From assembly GCA_027972325.1 (NCBI GenBank), contig JAPMOS010000015.1:633501-697500 (forward strand): DNA of 64,000 nucleotides. The letters are read 5' to 3'. Position 1 is the first letter of the stretch, and every line of letters starts with the position of its first letter. The notes under the pieces are model-generated. The model had not been told where the DNA came from. It ran no database searches and was given only the letters and a program-made list of their open reading frames with translations. Positions 52,936 through 63,726 of this stretch are shown here, piece after piece. This stretch comes from Paratrimastix pyriformis. Taxonomy: Eukaryota > Preaxostyla > Paratrimastigidae. The translations under genes were made by a program, and so were the position numbers.

Positions 52936-53486
52936 TCCGACTGCTCCAGACACCCGCCATCCACCGCCAGGATTGACGGGGGGATAATTTGGAGCCGGTG
53001 ACGTTGCGTTTTGAGGACTGACGAGTAGAGGGTGATGAATTTTTGTGCGGGGAGCTTTTGTGCGAGTGAGAATTTCCCCCCCCCCCCCCCCCCCCTCCCC
53101 TCCCATACCACCCCCATCTATCGAGGCGGCCCCAGAGGGGTGCCGGCGAGGCAGGCCAGATCGCGGCCTCTTTTCCACGAACACGAGTTGATTGGCGTTT
53201 GTCCGCTCTTTGAAGTGGTTCTTCTCGGGAGATCGCTCATTTTCTTTGCCACACGCTCACTGCCTTCCCCTTCCCACCTCTGAATCCATTTATTGACGTC
53301 TCCCCTTGTTTGAGTTCCCCTTTCATCGTTCTTCTCCGGCAATCGCCCCATTGTCCCCGGGCCAACATGTTTTTCCCCCTGTTCGAGAGGTCCAAAATGT
53401 CAAATTTCATGCGAAAAATATAATCTCAAAAAACAGTGGCTCGAGCGGCTATTCGGACGGTTGTTTGTTCCACCACTCGCGACACA
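52936..53486. other. Spacer upstream of the kinesin gene
   Basis: About 550 bp. It holds a 20-nt poly-C run (53076-53095) and AT-rich sequence just before the kinesin start (AAAATATAATCTCAAAAAAC near 53,420). No convincing exon. The last 100 bp is the likely kinesin promoter or leader. Confidence 0.45.
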
Positions 53487-56022
53487 ATGATCCGGGCAGC
53501 GAGTGGATCAGGGGAACGGTTTGAGGCGGTTCGGGTTGTCGGGCGTGTTCGTCCGATGTCAGAGGTCTCCTTGCTTTCCACATTGCCAGCCGATCGGTTT
53601 TCACTCGCCCACAGGCTGAGAAGGAACGAAACGAGATTCAGGCAATCACTGTTACCGGAAACTCCTTGGAGGTCTTGTTGTTATTTTGTGGTGGTTGACG
53701 CCACTTTCACCCTCCCTGCAGATCATGGTCCCCAATGTTGGGGCTGCCCCACCCAGCGCTGGTGGGAGCGGGGCCGCAATGCAAAAGGGCAACAAACAAA
53801 TTGTGCCCGACTTTGCTGTGCACCGGTTTACGATGGCCCACCTGTTCGGCGAGGAGACCACCCAGGAGCAGCTCTTCGCCCAGTGCGGCGTGACCAACCT
53901 CCTCGAGGGGGCCCTGCTCGGTGGGTCCGCCACGCCTCCCGTCGCACAGGGCTGCCTTCCCCTGCGCCCCAACGCCCGGTAGGAAATCCTCTGCTCTGTC
54001 CGCTGGCTCTGGGTGCCGCTTGCCTGTTGCCTGTTGCCTGTTGCCTGTTGCCTGTTGTCTGTTGCCTGTTGCCTGTTGCCTGTTGCCTGTTGCAGCTACT
54101 CCTCGACGGTCTTTGCCTACGGGCAGACGGGCAGCGGGAAGACCTTCACCATGCTCGGCGGGGCCTTTGACGGTTCGCACTCTTTCTGCTCCTTCCGCTC
54201 CCTCGCCGCTGCCCTTCCCCAAGAAGCTCGCCGCCCTCCCGTTCCCCTTCTCACCCATGGCTGGCCGCGCTGCGGGTGCCGGCGGCCCGACATCATCCAG
54301 ATGCGGAGGGAACCCGAGTCAGCGAAAGCGCGGCCAGCCACCGGAACGACGGGATTGCGCCCCGGAGCGTGGAGTACCTGTACATGTTGATGGGCCAGCA
54401 CCCCGAGCTGCGCTTCACCCTGCACGCGAGCTTCCTGGAGATCTACAACGAGCAGGTCCATGACCTCCTCCGGCCCCCGCCCCGGGAGCCCCTCGAGCTG
54501 CGCCAGGTCTCTGGGGGACCCAATGCCCTTTTCTACGCGCCCCAGCTGACGCACGTCGAGTGTACCTGCCCCGAGGATACCATGGCCGTCCTGGAGGAAG
54601 GTTCGTCCCCCGCCTGGCCCGCGACCCGCGACCGCGACTCATGCATCTTTTCCCCCCCAATGCAAACGAAGGCTCCCGCAATCGGCGTGTGGCCTCGCAT
54701 TGCTTGAACCAGTCCGCCAGCCGCCCTCGCCCCTTCTGCCCTGCCCACCCGCGACCCCCCCCCCCCCCCCCCCCCCCCCAGCCTCATTGCCACCATTCCG
54801 ACCCTCGGCTGCCCCGGATAGGGACTCCTCCCGCTCACACGCGATCTTCACGCTGATCATGAACGCCACCGACATGGCCGCGGGTACCACGAGGAGAGGC
54901 AAGATCGCATTCGTGGATCTCGCCGGTCCGCGCCGCGCCCCCTGCCACGCCACGCCACGCCACGCCACGCCACGCCACGCCACGCCACGCCACGCCACGC
55001 CACGCCACGCCACGCCACGCCCCGGTCCCGCACCGCACCGCACCGCACCGCACCGCACCGCATCGGTCCCGAACGCGCTCACCCTCATGATGCCTGGACA
55101 GGGAGCGAGCGGCTCAAGGAGAGCATGTCTGAGGGGGTCACCATCAAGGAGACGGTCAACATCAACCGGTCCCTCTTCGCCCTCGGTCTGCGCCCCCAGG
55201 CTACCACGACCCCCATGGCACCACGCACCCCTGGCATGCCCGCTGGCCGTGGCCGTGCTTTCCTCTGACGCGGCCTTGTTGGGCGGGGTCGGGCGGGCGG
55301 GAGTGCAGGGAAGGTCATCCAGTACCTGTCCGACCAGCGGGGCCACATCCCCTACCGCGACTCGAAGCTGACCAAGCTCCTCATGGACACCCTCGGCGGC
55401 TCCGCCCGCGCGCTCATGGTTCGTCCGTCTCGGCCGCACCCATTGTACTGCCGCCAACTGCCATGCCGCTCTCTGCCCCGGACCCTCATCCGCATTTCCG
55501 TTCTGTGCTCCACCACCCGTCCGGCTGCAGATTGCCTGCCTGACGCCCTCCATGCGGCACGCCTTCGTGACGTTGAGCACGTTGCACGTCTGTCGGCCCT
55601 CGCCCTCGCCCTCGCCCTCGCCCTCGCCATCCATCGCCCTCAGGCTGCGCATCGGGTGGGCGGGCGGGCGAGCGAGCGGGCGGGCGGGCGGGCGGGCGGG
55701 CGGGCGGGCGGGCGGGCGGGCGGGCGGGCGGGCGGGCGGGCGGGCGGGCGGGATACCGTTCGCCCGAATGGGCTTCCTCTCAGGGCCCCGCCCGGCTGCT
55801 CATCCGCCGGGCGCCTTGTTGACCTGCCCGTTTGCTCATCCGCCGGGCGCCTTGTCTGCATGCGGGGGTCCAGTATGCCAACCGGGTTCAGTCCATCCGC
55901 AACCGGCCCGTCTCGTACGTGAGCGAGCAGAAGGTGGTCGCGACCCAGCTGCGGGACGAGATCAAGAACCTGCGCGCCGAGATTGAGTATTGGCGCTCCA
56001 TCGCCGCGGGGTCCGTCCTCGC

Positions 56023-56061
<39 letters not shown>

Positions 56062-58122
56062 GCCAGCCAGCAAGGCTTTGGCCGGTGGCAGGTCAGCCTC
56101 ATCGAAACTCATCGGTGCCCCACCGCCGCCCCCAGGCACACGCCCCCCACCACACCAGGCTCGGTCAAACCCCCGTCCAGCGCATCCTCCTTCTACAGCC
56201 GCTCCAGCCGGAGCCTCTTCTCGCAGGGCAGCAGCGCGGGCGGCTCGCTCATCGACGGGGAGCCCGTCCCGGGCGGCGGGGCGGCCGAGGAGAAGGCCGA
56301 GCAGATGCGGCAGGTCCGCGTCGCGCCAGCTCTGAGTCTCACCATCTGTCTCCGCCCTGCCCTGCCCTGCCCTGCCCTGCCCTGCCCTGCCCTGCCCTGC
56401 CCTGCCCTGCCCTGCCCTGCCCTGCCCTGCCCTGCCCTGCCCTGCCCTGCCCTGCCCTGCCCTGCCCTGCCATGCCATGCCATGCCATGCCATGCCATGC
56501 CATGCCATGCCCTGCCCTGCCCTGCCCTGCCATGTCCTGCCCTGCCATGCCATGCCATGCCATGCCATGCCTGCCCTGCCATGCCATGCCCTGCCCTGCC
56601 ATGCCCTGCCCTGCCATGTCCTGCCCTGCCATGTCCTGCCATGTCCTGCCCTGCCATGCCATGCCCTGCCCTGCCCTGCCCTGCCGGTGCTCATCCCATG
56701 TCTCATTGCATGCCTCGTGGCGGCCGGGCAGGTCATCGAGCGGCTGCGGCTGGAGAACAACGAGGCCACCAAAACCTTGCAGAACCTGCGGGCCGAGCTG
56801 CAGGCCCATAACGCGGAGCTGTCCGTCCAGCATCGACGCAAGAGGCCCGTGCCCCACCCACCCTGCCTGCCCCCGCCCCTGCCCGTCCCCCGCCCCTGCC
56901 CGCCCCCCGCCACCGGCTCCCGTCGCCCCGGCTGGTGCCACAGTCTGTTCTGTTCCTCCCTCGGGGCGCGCAGTCTGGCGGACGCCTCTCTGTCGGCCGT
57001 CGGGCCGGCCTTCTACACGGCCAGCGCAGGACCCTCCTCGTCGGGCGCCGCTTCGAGCCCCCTCCCCTTCCCTTCCCCACCCACCACTCTCCTTCCTTGC
57101 GCCCACGGCCCACCCCGACCCCGGTCGCCCTCGTCCCCTTCCTCGGCCTCGGCAGTCCCTCCGACCCTCTCGTCCCGGCTGCGGGGCCTCCGGGGCCCCC
57201 TCGCGTCGCCCCTCCATCCACCCGCCCCCATCCCGCGCACGCTACCGCCCCTCGCAGCATATTCGCGCCCAGCCGGCGGCTCGGCGTCCGTGAGCCCGCC
57301 CCCCCCGGGCCCGGCCAACTCGTACGCGGCCGCCCACATGGCCCAGTCGGCGGCCCAGTCGGCGGCCCAGTCGGCCCACCGGCGGGGCGGCCGGGCCCGA
57401 TCGGGCTCCCTGTCGAGCAGCCCCGTGGCCGCCGCGGGAATCTCGGCCGCAGCCGCGGCAGCCGAGGCCATGCTCGCGGCCATGGGCTCCCCCACGCCCC
57501 CCGACCGCCAGAGGTCCGTTGCGCCTGTCGCCTGTGGGACCTCGCGCTGCCGCCTGCGCACCCGGATGTCGCTCATCACCTCGGCTTCATCGTGGGCGGG
57601 GCGCCCCCTGGTTGGTTGGGTCATCGTACGGGGGCACCTGGTTGGTTGGGCAGCGGCGCTCTGGAGTGGGAAGGTCAACCGCCCGATGGCGATGATACGG
57701 CCTCGCTCTCATCCTCGGGGGCCGAGATGAGCCTCGCTTCGCAGGCGCGGCGAAGACGCTCGCTGCCCGGCCGCCTGGGCGCCCACCCTGCCCCTGCCGC
57801 GGCGGCCTCGTCCCCCGGGGTGGGTTCGGGCCTGGGCAGCCCGTCTAGCCTGACCGGCGCCAGCAGCACCGAGGAGCAGGAGAACAGCCCCGCCATCTTG
57901 GTGCGGCGCTCTCGGGCTTCGCCCTCGGTGCTCGTCTTCGCCCCCCCGCGGCCGCCCCCGGGGGCAGGGGCAGGGACAGGGACAGGGACAGGGACAGGGG
58001 TCGGGCTCGCTCCGGCCGATGCTGAGGCCGCCTCGCGGGGCGACCCGATGCCCGCCCCCGCCCAGCGGCCGTTTCGTATGCGCCCTCGCGTCTCAGCAGC
58101 CCCCGTGCCTCAAGTGGGCTGA
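53487..58122 (+). CDS. Kinesin motor protein, KIF12-like
   Basis: A plus-strand kinesin split by many introns. Motor landmarks: [12 protein letters not shown] (beta-1), [18 protein letters not shown] (P-loop, about 54,110), [41 protein letters not shown] (switch I, split by a poly-C intron), [17 protein letters not shown] (switch II, split by a CACGC-repeat intron), [55 protein letters not shown] coiled coil follows the neck ([35 protein letters not shown]), then a Ser/Pro/Gly-rich tail to the stop at 58122. The [14 protein letters not shown] and TLSTLHYANRV blocks resemble KIF12, but the subfamily needs a tree. All eight motor-domain junctions after the P-loop exon start with GTYYG or GTTCG. 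Introns contain TTGCCTG, CACGC, GGGC, CCTGTC and CCTGC/CATGC repeats. Confidence 0.9.
54020..54094 (+). repeat. (TTGCCTG)n heptamer intron repeat
   Basis: About ten copies in the kinesin intron immediately before [12 protein letters not shown]. Confidence 0.9.
54755..54779 (+). repeat. Intronic poly-C in the kinesin gene
   Basis: 25-nt C run in the intron that splits the switch I motif (CLNQ|DSSRSH). Confidence 0.9.
54948..55065 (+). repeat. (CACGC)n and (ACCGC)n intron repeats
   Basis: Adjacent pentamer arrays in the intron that splits switch II (DLAG|SERL). The second array differs from the first by single-base changes. Confidence 0.9.
55672..55752 (+). repeat. (GGGC)n intron repeat
   Basis: Tetranucleotide array, about 20 copies, in the kinesin intron between TLSTLH and YANRV. 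It is one of the few G-rich arrays on a coding strand. Confidence 0.9.
56354..56690 (+). repeat. (CCCTG)n grading into (CCATG)n intron repeat
   Basis: About 335 bp of pentamers in the kinesin intron before [11 protein letters not shown]. Blocks of CCCTG and CCATG alternate, which suggests expansion and gene conversion of mutated units. Confidence 0.9.
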
Positions 58123-58589
58123 CCGCCGCCGCTGCGAACGCTTGGACAACAAGCACCAGCATCCCCTGGGCGGCACTCGGTCTTGGGCGCCACCGATGCC
58201 TGACCTCCGAGCGGGTTGAGGCCCAGGCATCGCGTCACCCCCCCATCTCCACCCTCACCCTCACCTCACCCCCCCCCCCCCCCCCCCCCCCGCTCGCTCT
58301 CATGGGCCATGGATGGGTTTTCGATTGGAAGCCCGCCGCTTCCTCTTTTCTTGTTGGTCTCCTGTTTTGCCTGTTGCCTCGTTGGGCTTCCCTTCCCTTC
58401 CCTTCCCTTCCCTTCCCCCTGCGCTGCTTGTTCTCTGGCCGCCTCGGCCCATGCGTGCCCCCGCCCGGAAACGCGGTTGTCGAGCTCCCAGCTCGTGGGG
58501 GGCTCTGCGCTCGCTCGCTCTCTGGCCGCCCAGACGCTCCTGTGCATATCCGCCCCGGAAACACATTCGCAATGTGCCTCCACCCCAGG
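58123..58589. other. Convergent spacer, kinesin / LRR gene
   Basis: 467 bp between facing stops, holding a 23-nt poly-C run (58269-58291) and a short (CCCTT)n tract at 58,385-58,412. No gene seen. Confidence 0.5.
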
Positions 58590-60495
58590 TCATGGGGGGC
58601 TCTGCGGCCGCGGCCGCGGCTGCGAGGACGATCCTGCCGATGTGGGGTGCTGCTGTGCATCGGGGCCCCCATCGGCGGGGCATCGGGGCAGGGCCAACAG
58701 CATCTCGGCGACCTGCTGACGGCAGTGCTCGCTGGTGGCCTTGTACTCGGCTGCCGCCTGGAAATCCTCGGCCGCAGCGGCCTGGCGGATGTCCGATCGC
58801 AGCTGGGCCAGTCGCTCTGTGGCCGTGTGGGAGGGGGGGGGAGGGGGAGGGAGCACCAATCGCGCTGAGTCTGTATCCAGAGAAAGAAGCGGTGGCAGCG
58901 TCAGGTGGTGGCGAGTGGCGGCGGTCCTTGGCCCTCGGCCGACTCGGTGCCTGCTTGGCTGCTGGCGGGGGGCCGAGGGACGGACGGACCAGCTTCGGCG
59001 TAGATGGGAGCCACCAACGCCCGGAGCCGGGCCGCCTCCTCGTATGCTTCCCGTGCCACGGCCGCCTCTTTGGCCGCCTCGATCCCCTCCAGGCGGCGTT
59101 GCAGGACAGGGGCCGCCTCAAGCAGCTGGGGCCCAGCCGCCGGCAGCGACCCGCCGGAGGACTCGCCCGATGGAGGCGAGTTTCCGCTCGCCGCCCCTGA
59201 GGTTTGCCCCGTGGGCCCCACGGGCTTGGACAACGCGAGTGTCTGGAAAAGGTGCCCCACTCGTGCTGGGCCCGCAGATCATCAAGCGGTGAACGAGGAC
59301 AGTAATCCCGGCAGACCTTTGGCTGCTTCGCTGAGGATGTCTCGCGTGCCGGGGGAGCTGGGGGGACTCGCCGGATAGGATGCAGCGAGCCAGCTGTTGG
59401 CCTGGGCTCGGAGCTGCCGCGCTTGGTCGAGCAGACCCTCCAGGGCGCCCACCAAGGCACCACAGTTCTCAAGCCAGCCCGCGGCGGCCGCGGGGCTGGC
59501 TGCTGTTCCCGGAGCGGCCGGGCAGCCAGGGGTGGACGTGAGCCCCGGCGGTGCGGTGCGGATGGGTGGCGAACCGAGTGCGGTCCTGCTGCTCGGTCCG
59601 CCATTGAGCGGAGGCCGAGGGAGGTGTTCCCGCTCGGGCAGCAGGGAGTACGACTCGAGCACGCGGGATCCCGGGTCGCCGCCCCGACCACGATCGACGG
59701 GCGATGTCGGCGAGGCATGGCGAAGGCGCTTGATTTGGGGCATGCAACAAGCTCCGGGCGCCATGGGATGATCTTCTGGTGGCCGGCCGCCCTCGATTGC
59801 AGCCGCCGGAACCGACGTGGCGGCAGCAGTGGGGCCTGAGCCACCGCTCGCATAGATCGCCCTGAGGACGGGGAAGGGCACACGGCAATAATCGAGGCCG
59901 ATGTCGCGTGCCAGCCAGGGACAATGTTCCACGAATGCTCGCGCCCCGCGCTCCCCGATGGGGTTTTCGCTGAGGTCGAGCTCCAGGGGCGGCCCGCCGG
60001 TCGGTCGGCCAGCCAGCTGCAACCCGCACCAGCCGTGAAATTCAGGAACAGGGTGGGGGGTGCCTGCGGACCGCCCGAGCGAGAGTGGTGGCTCCTTCGT
60101 CGCCAACAAAGTTATGACAGAGCTTCAGGTTTTCAACGTAGGGAAGGAGGGGAAGGAGTAGCTCCATGGAATGATCATCAAGGGAAGTAAAACTGAGGTT
60201 CAAGTATCTGATATGCTTCCCGGTTTGTGCTTCAAATCTGGAAATCGCCTGGACGAGCAATTCGAGCTGGCTTTGAATGAAGGGAAACTTGAGCTAATCG
60301 AAAAGAGGTGGTGGCTGGAGGGTCAGACCTAGCCCCACATATTTTCGACTGCGCATCGAGATATTCGCTGCCTGATCGTGGGCTGGCTACACGATCGCAA
60401 AACTGCCTGAACAAGGCACCCTCGTTCTCTGTCATGTCAGTCGATAGCACACGGGGTGTTACTGGTAGAATCGGGCCGTTGAACAATTCATACAT
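58590..60495 (-). CDS. Leucine-rich-repeat protein with C-terminal UVR-like helices
   Basis: Starts MYELFNGPILPVTPRVLST. Exon 2 and 3 encode ribonuclease-inhibitor-type LRRs: HIRYLNLSFTSLDDHSMELL, VENLKLCHNFVGDEGATTLA, LELDLSENPIGERGARAFVE. The 66-bp intron between the last two has donor GTCCGC and restores a perfect repeat (TLARA|LAGRPTGG). A Ser/Pro-rich linker follows, then helical segments LEGIEAAKEAAVAREAYEEA and RSDIRQAAAAEDFQAAAEYK that look like UVR-type helical hairpins. LRR proteins of this kind are common in flagellar complexes, but function here is unknown. Its ATG lies 11 bp from the proposed start of the divergent gene. Confidence 0.72.
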
Positions 60496-60506
60496 ATTTT
60501 GCAATC
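60496..60506. promoter_or_regulatory. 11-bp spacer between two divergent proposed starts
   Basis: Only ATTTTGCAATC separates the minus-strand ATG (60493-60495) from the proposed plus-strand GTG (60507). If both are right, both leaders overlap the opposite coding region. The AT-rich zone 60,100-60,800 around it probably contains both promoters. Confidence 0.3.
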
Positions 60507-63500
60507 GTGGCCGTCGCCTTCCATATCGCAGGGCGTTCTGATTGCCCAAGGCTGGCAAAGGTTTTTTTCTTTTTGACCATTTTGTTGCCCATTCCTGTCT
60601 TCTAGGCTGAGCACATTGCGCAGCATCTTGTTGGAAATCTGCCACACATCCACGTTGAGTACCACATCAAACTTCCCGAAGAGTGGGATGCATATATTTT
60701 CGAAAAGAACCGACTTCTTGGCTTTGTTCACAAGGATTCGCCGACGATCTGGGAAGAGGGTCGCCTGGTGGGTGGCCTGAAGGAGTGGGAAGAGCTTGTC
60801 TGCTCGTCTGCTCTTTTTTGGTCATTTTTCTGTCAGGTCGCCGAGCGGTATGGCTACCGGGACGAGCGACCCGTGGAGGAGTTTGCCCATGTCGCCGCGG
60901 AGACCCACGCCCAACTGCTGGAGGACAGAGAGCAGGCCAAAATCGAGGTTCGTTGGCCATCAAGACGCTTGATCTCACCCATTCCTGGGGTGGGGCGCTG
61001 CGTCTCGCCAGGTGCAGGCCGCCTGGCTGGCGGAGGTCGTGGTCCAGGAGGCGGCCCACTATCGAGCCCTCGCAGAGGCGGCGCGGGAGGCTTACAAGGC
61101 AGGGCTGCAAATGCAGCCTGCCCTCCGGCAGCTGACGGCTGACCTGCGGGCAGGGCAGTTTCTCTCGCGGACCGTGCTCGACCTGCTGGGCCGCATCGAC
61201 CGGGCCCAGCAGTGGCTCTACATCTCCCCCAAGCTGCGCGCGCTTCTCCTCCAGCGGGAGGCCCTTCGCAAGCAACCAATCCCTCCGCCCACCGCCCGCG
61301 GCGACATCCTCGTGGGCGATGCTCCAGTGGCCACACCCCATGGCGAGGGCGGTGACGACGCCGAGGGAGGTCTGCCTCCTGCCGGCCACCGGGGCTCGTG
61401 CTGACCGGCCGTCTGGGCTGGGCTGGGCTGGGCTGGGCTGGGCTGGGCTAGCTCCCATGCGTTCGGCCCGGGCCTCGAGCGGCAAGCCCCCCGTTGCGGG
61501 ACCGCAAGTGCCCGGGGCGTCCCAGGCCGCTGAGCACCCCACCACCCCCGCTGCTAGTGGGGCGGCTGCTCCACCGGCCCCGGCCCCGGCCCCACCCACA
61601 GGTGCCGTCCCGACCGCGGCCCCTGTCAACCCTGCCCCCCGTGTGGCGGGGAAGCCCGCTATCCGGAAGCCGCTATCCGGGCGCCGCCGCGAGGAGGAAG
61701 AGGCCAAGGCACTCGCCGCCGCGGCTGCCCGACGTGCAGAGGCCGCGAAAAAGGCCGCGGAAGAGGCCAAGGTTTGCTGGCCCATGTTGGCTTCATCCCC
61801 CAGGTGCCGCACGCACACGCTCGCGCACACGCACACCACCGTACGCGCACGCACACGGGCACTCCGACCACACATTGGCCGTGTGTCTTGTCATGCCATT
61901 GATACGCGCATTGGCACACGACTGGCGCACCCACTGACACATCTGGTCTGGGACCCCGGGACACCACCCACAGAAGGAGCGTGAACGCCTCGACGCCGAG
62001 ACGAAGCGCATCCAGGGTATGCAGCGGCAGGCCGCGGTTTATGTGGCCCAGGTCTGTCCCGCCCCTCGTGGGGTCCCTCTGTCCATCCGCCCCCGCGGGC
62101 TTCTGGTCCCACTGGATCGCCTTCCTTGCCCTAACCCTAACCCTGGCGCCTTGCCCGATCGATTCTCGTAGCTGGCTGCCCTGGCCGCCCGGGTCGAGGG
62201 GCTCCTCGAAAAGGAGCGCGCCGCCCCGGCCCCTCTGGGCCCAGATGCCGCCGCTCCGGCCCCCGTTGCCGAGGTGCTGCGAACCCTCCGCGGCCACGTG
62301 ACGCAGGTCGGTCGGCCGCACATTGGCATCATCTGACGTCCCACTGCCTCCCGAACCCTCATCCTCCCCTCTGGTCCCTGGCCCCTGGACTCTTCTCTGG
62401 GCGATGGGGACCAGATTCGGGAATTTCTGAGGGCCCGCGTCGGCTCGCTCCCGCAGCTCGGGCTTCCGCCGGCCTCGGTGAGCTTCACCACTCCTCCGCC
62501 CCCTCCCGGTATCGTCCCGCCACCCCCGCCGCCTCGCCGCCCCCCGCCGCCTCGCCCACCCTCGTGGGGGCGGCCACCCAACCGGCCCCTGCTTCCGCTG
62601 CCTTGCCTCCGGCACCGAGCCCTGTCCCCTCTGGCCCCTCTGTGGGGGGCGAGAGACCCCCCCGTGTGGCGCCTCTCAACCTCTCCAAGGAGCCGACCCC
62701 AAGCCCCCGCCCCGAATCGGCGGGTACCACCCGGCCAAGCAGCGCCAGCGCTGGCCCGCTGGCCTCACTGCCGGCCGAGCTGGAGCTCCCCCAGGGCGCC
62801 CCGCCTCCAACGAGCACCCCCGGGCGGTCCGCCTTCGAGCAGTGGGACCGCGCCCTGGCCGAGGCCCTCCGCTGGGCCCAGGCCGAGCAGACCCGCTGGA
62901 CGGCCCTCGAGCGGGCCCTCGTCGCCACGGCTGCCAGCCCCATGCCCCTCGGCCACGAGATCGGCCGCGACCTCTACGACCCGGCCGGCCTCGCCATCGA
63001 GGAGGCCTCCGAAGCCGACCGGAAACGGAAGGCCGCAGCCGCCCGGGGCGATGACCCCGAACCCGAGCCCGAACCCGAACCCGAGCCCGAGCCCGAGTCC
63101 GAGCCCACCGACGAGAACGGGGACCCCTTGAGCGAGGAGGCCCTGGCCGCACACCTTGCTCAGAAGGCCGCCGAGAAGTCTGACAGCCCAGCCCCCTTCC
63201 CTCTCTTCCCTCCCTTCCCTCCCTTCTGCCCGTCAGGTGGGCAGCCCCAGGGCAGTGTCCTGACCTGCCCTTGGTGGGCTGGGCCCTTGTCTGGTCGGAC
63301 GCGGCACTGCGTAGGGCGGCCCAGCAAGCGGCCCAGGAGGAGGCAGCCCGGGCCGCAGCCGAGGCAGCCCAGCGGGCCCGCGACCAGCAGACCCTGGGCA
63401 CCCGGCTGGGGTGGCTCGACCGGCGCCTGGCCGAGGCGGCCCAGACTCTGCGTTCGCTCGACTGGCTCGGCCCCGTCTACCAGGGGCGTCAGGCCCAGTG

Positions 63501-63651
63501 CCCCGATGCCGGTCTGCAGCCCCACCCGTGCCCCCCCTGGCTCACGTATCGACCCAACCCCACAGCAACGCTGGGCCTGCAAGCCTTCGCCCCTGAGATG
63601 GCGCAATGGCGCAACCGCAGTGCCGAGCTCTGGCCCCTCCCTGTGCCGTAA
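60507..63651 (+). CDS. Protein with MDH1B-type thioredoxin-like N-domain and long helical tail
   Basis: The N-terminus matches the thioredoxin/glutaredoxin-like domain found before malate dehydrogenase in animal MDH1B: FHIAGRSDCPRLAK|AEHIAQ, PHIHVEYHIKLPEEWDAYIF, KDSPTIWEEGRLVGGLKEWE. No dehydrogenase follows. Instead there are helices (VQAAWLAEVVVQEAAHYRAL, LLGRIDRAQQWLYISPKLRA), an Ala/Pro linker, a charged coiled coil (RRREEEEAKALAAAAARRAE), proline runs, ALAEALRWAQAEQTRWTALE and LGWLDRRLAEAAQTLRSLDW, ending ELWPLPVP at 63651. Clear introns: GTTTTT (60,561), GTCTGC, GTTCGT, GTTTGC, GTCTGT, GTCGGT. No ATG exists between an upstream in-frame TGA and the conserved AGRSDCP; GTG 60507 fits the length of MDH1B. 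Middle exon structure is approximate, and a break into two genes near 61,400 cannot be excluded. Confidence 0.62.
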
Positions 63652-63726
63652 GTTCGAAAAAAAAAATCGGGCGAACCATTCTCTTCGGCTGTGCTGGCGT
63701 GGGGCGGGGTGGGGCGGGTGGGGTGG

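Noticed and set aside
55074-55094. A retroelement or transposon source for the intron arrays
   Set aside because: No terminal repeats, target-site duplications, poly-A tails or transposase/reverse-transcriptase motifs were seen anywhere in the window.
62129-62145. CCCTAACCCTAACCCT, telomere-like repeat
   Set aside because: Under three units, inside a predicted intron of an intact gene. It is within the range of simple-sequence noise in these introns and does not mark a chromosome end.
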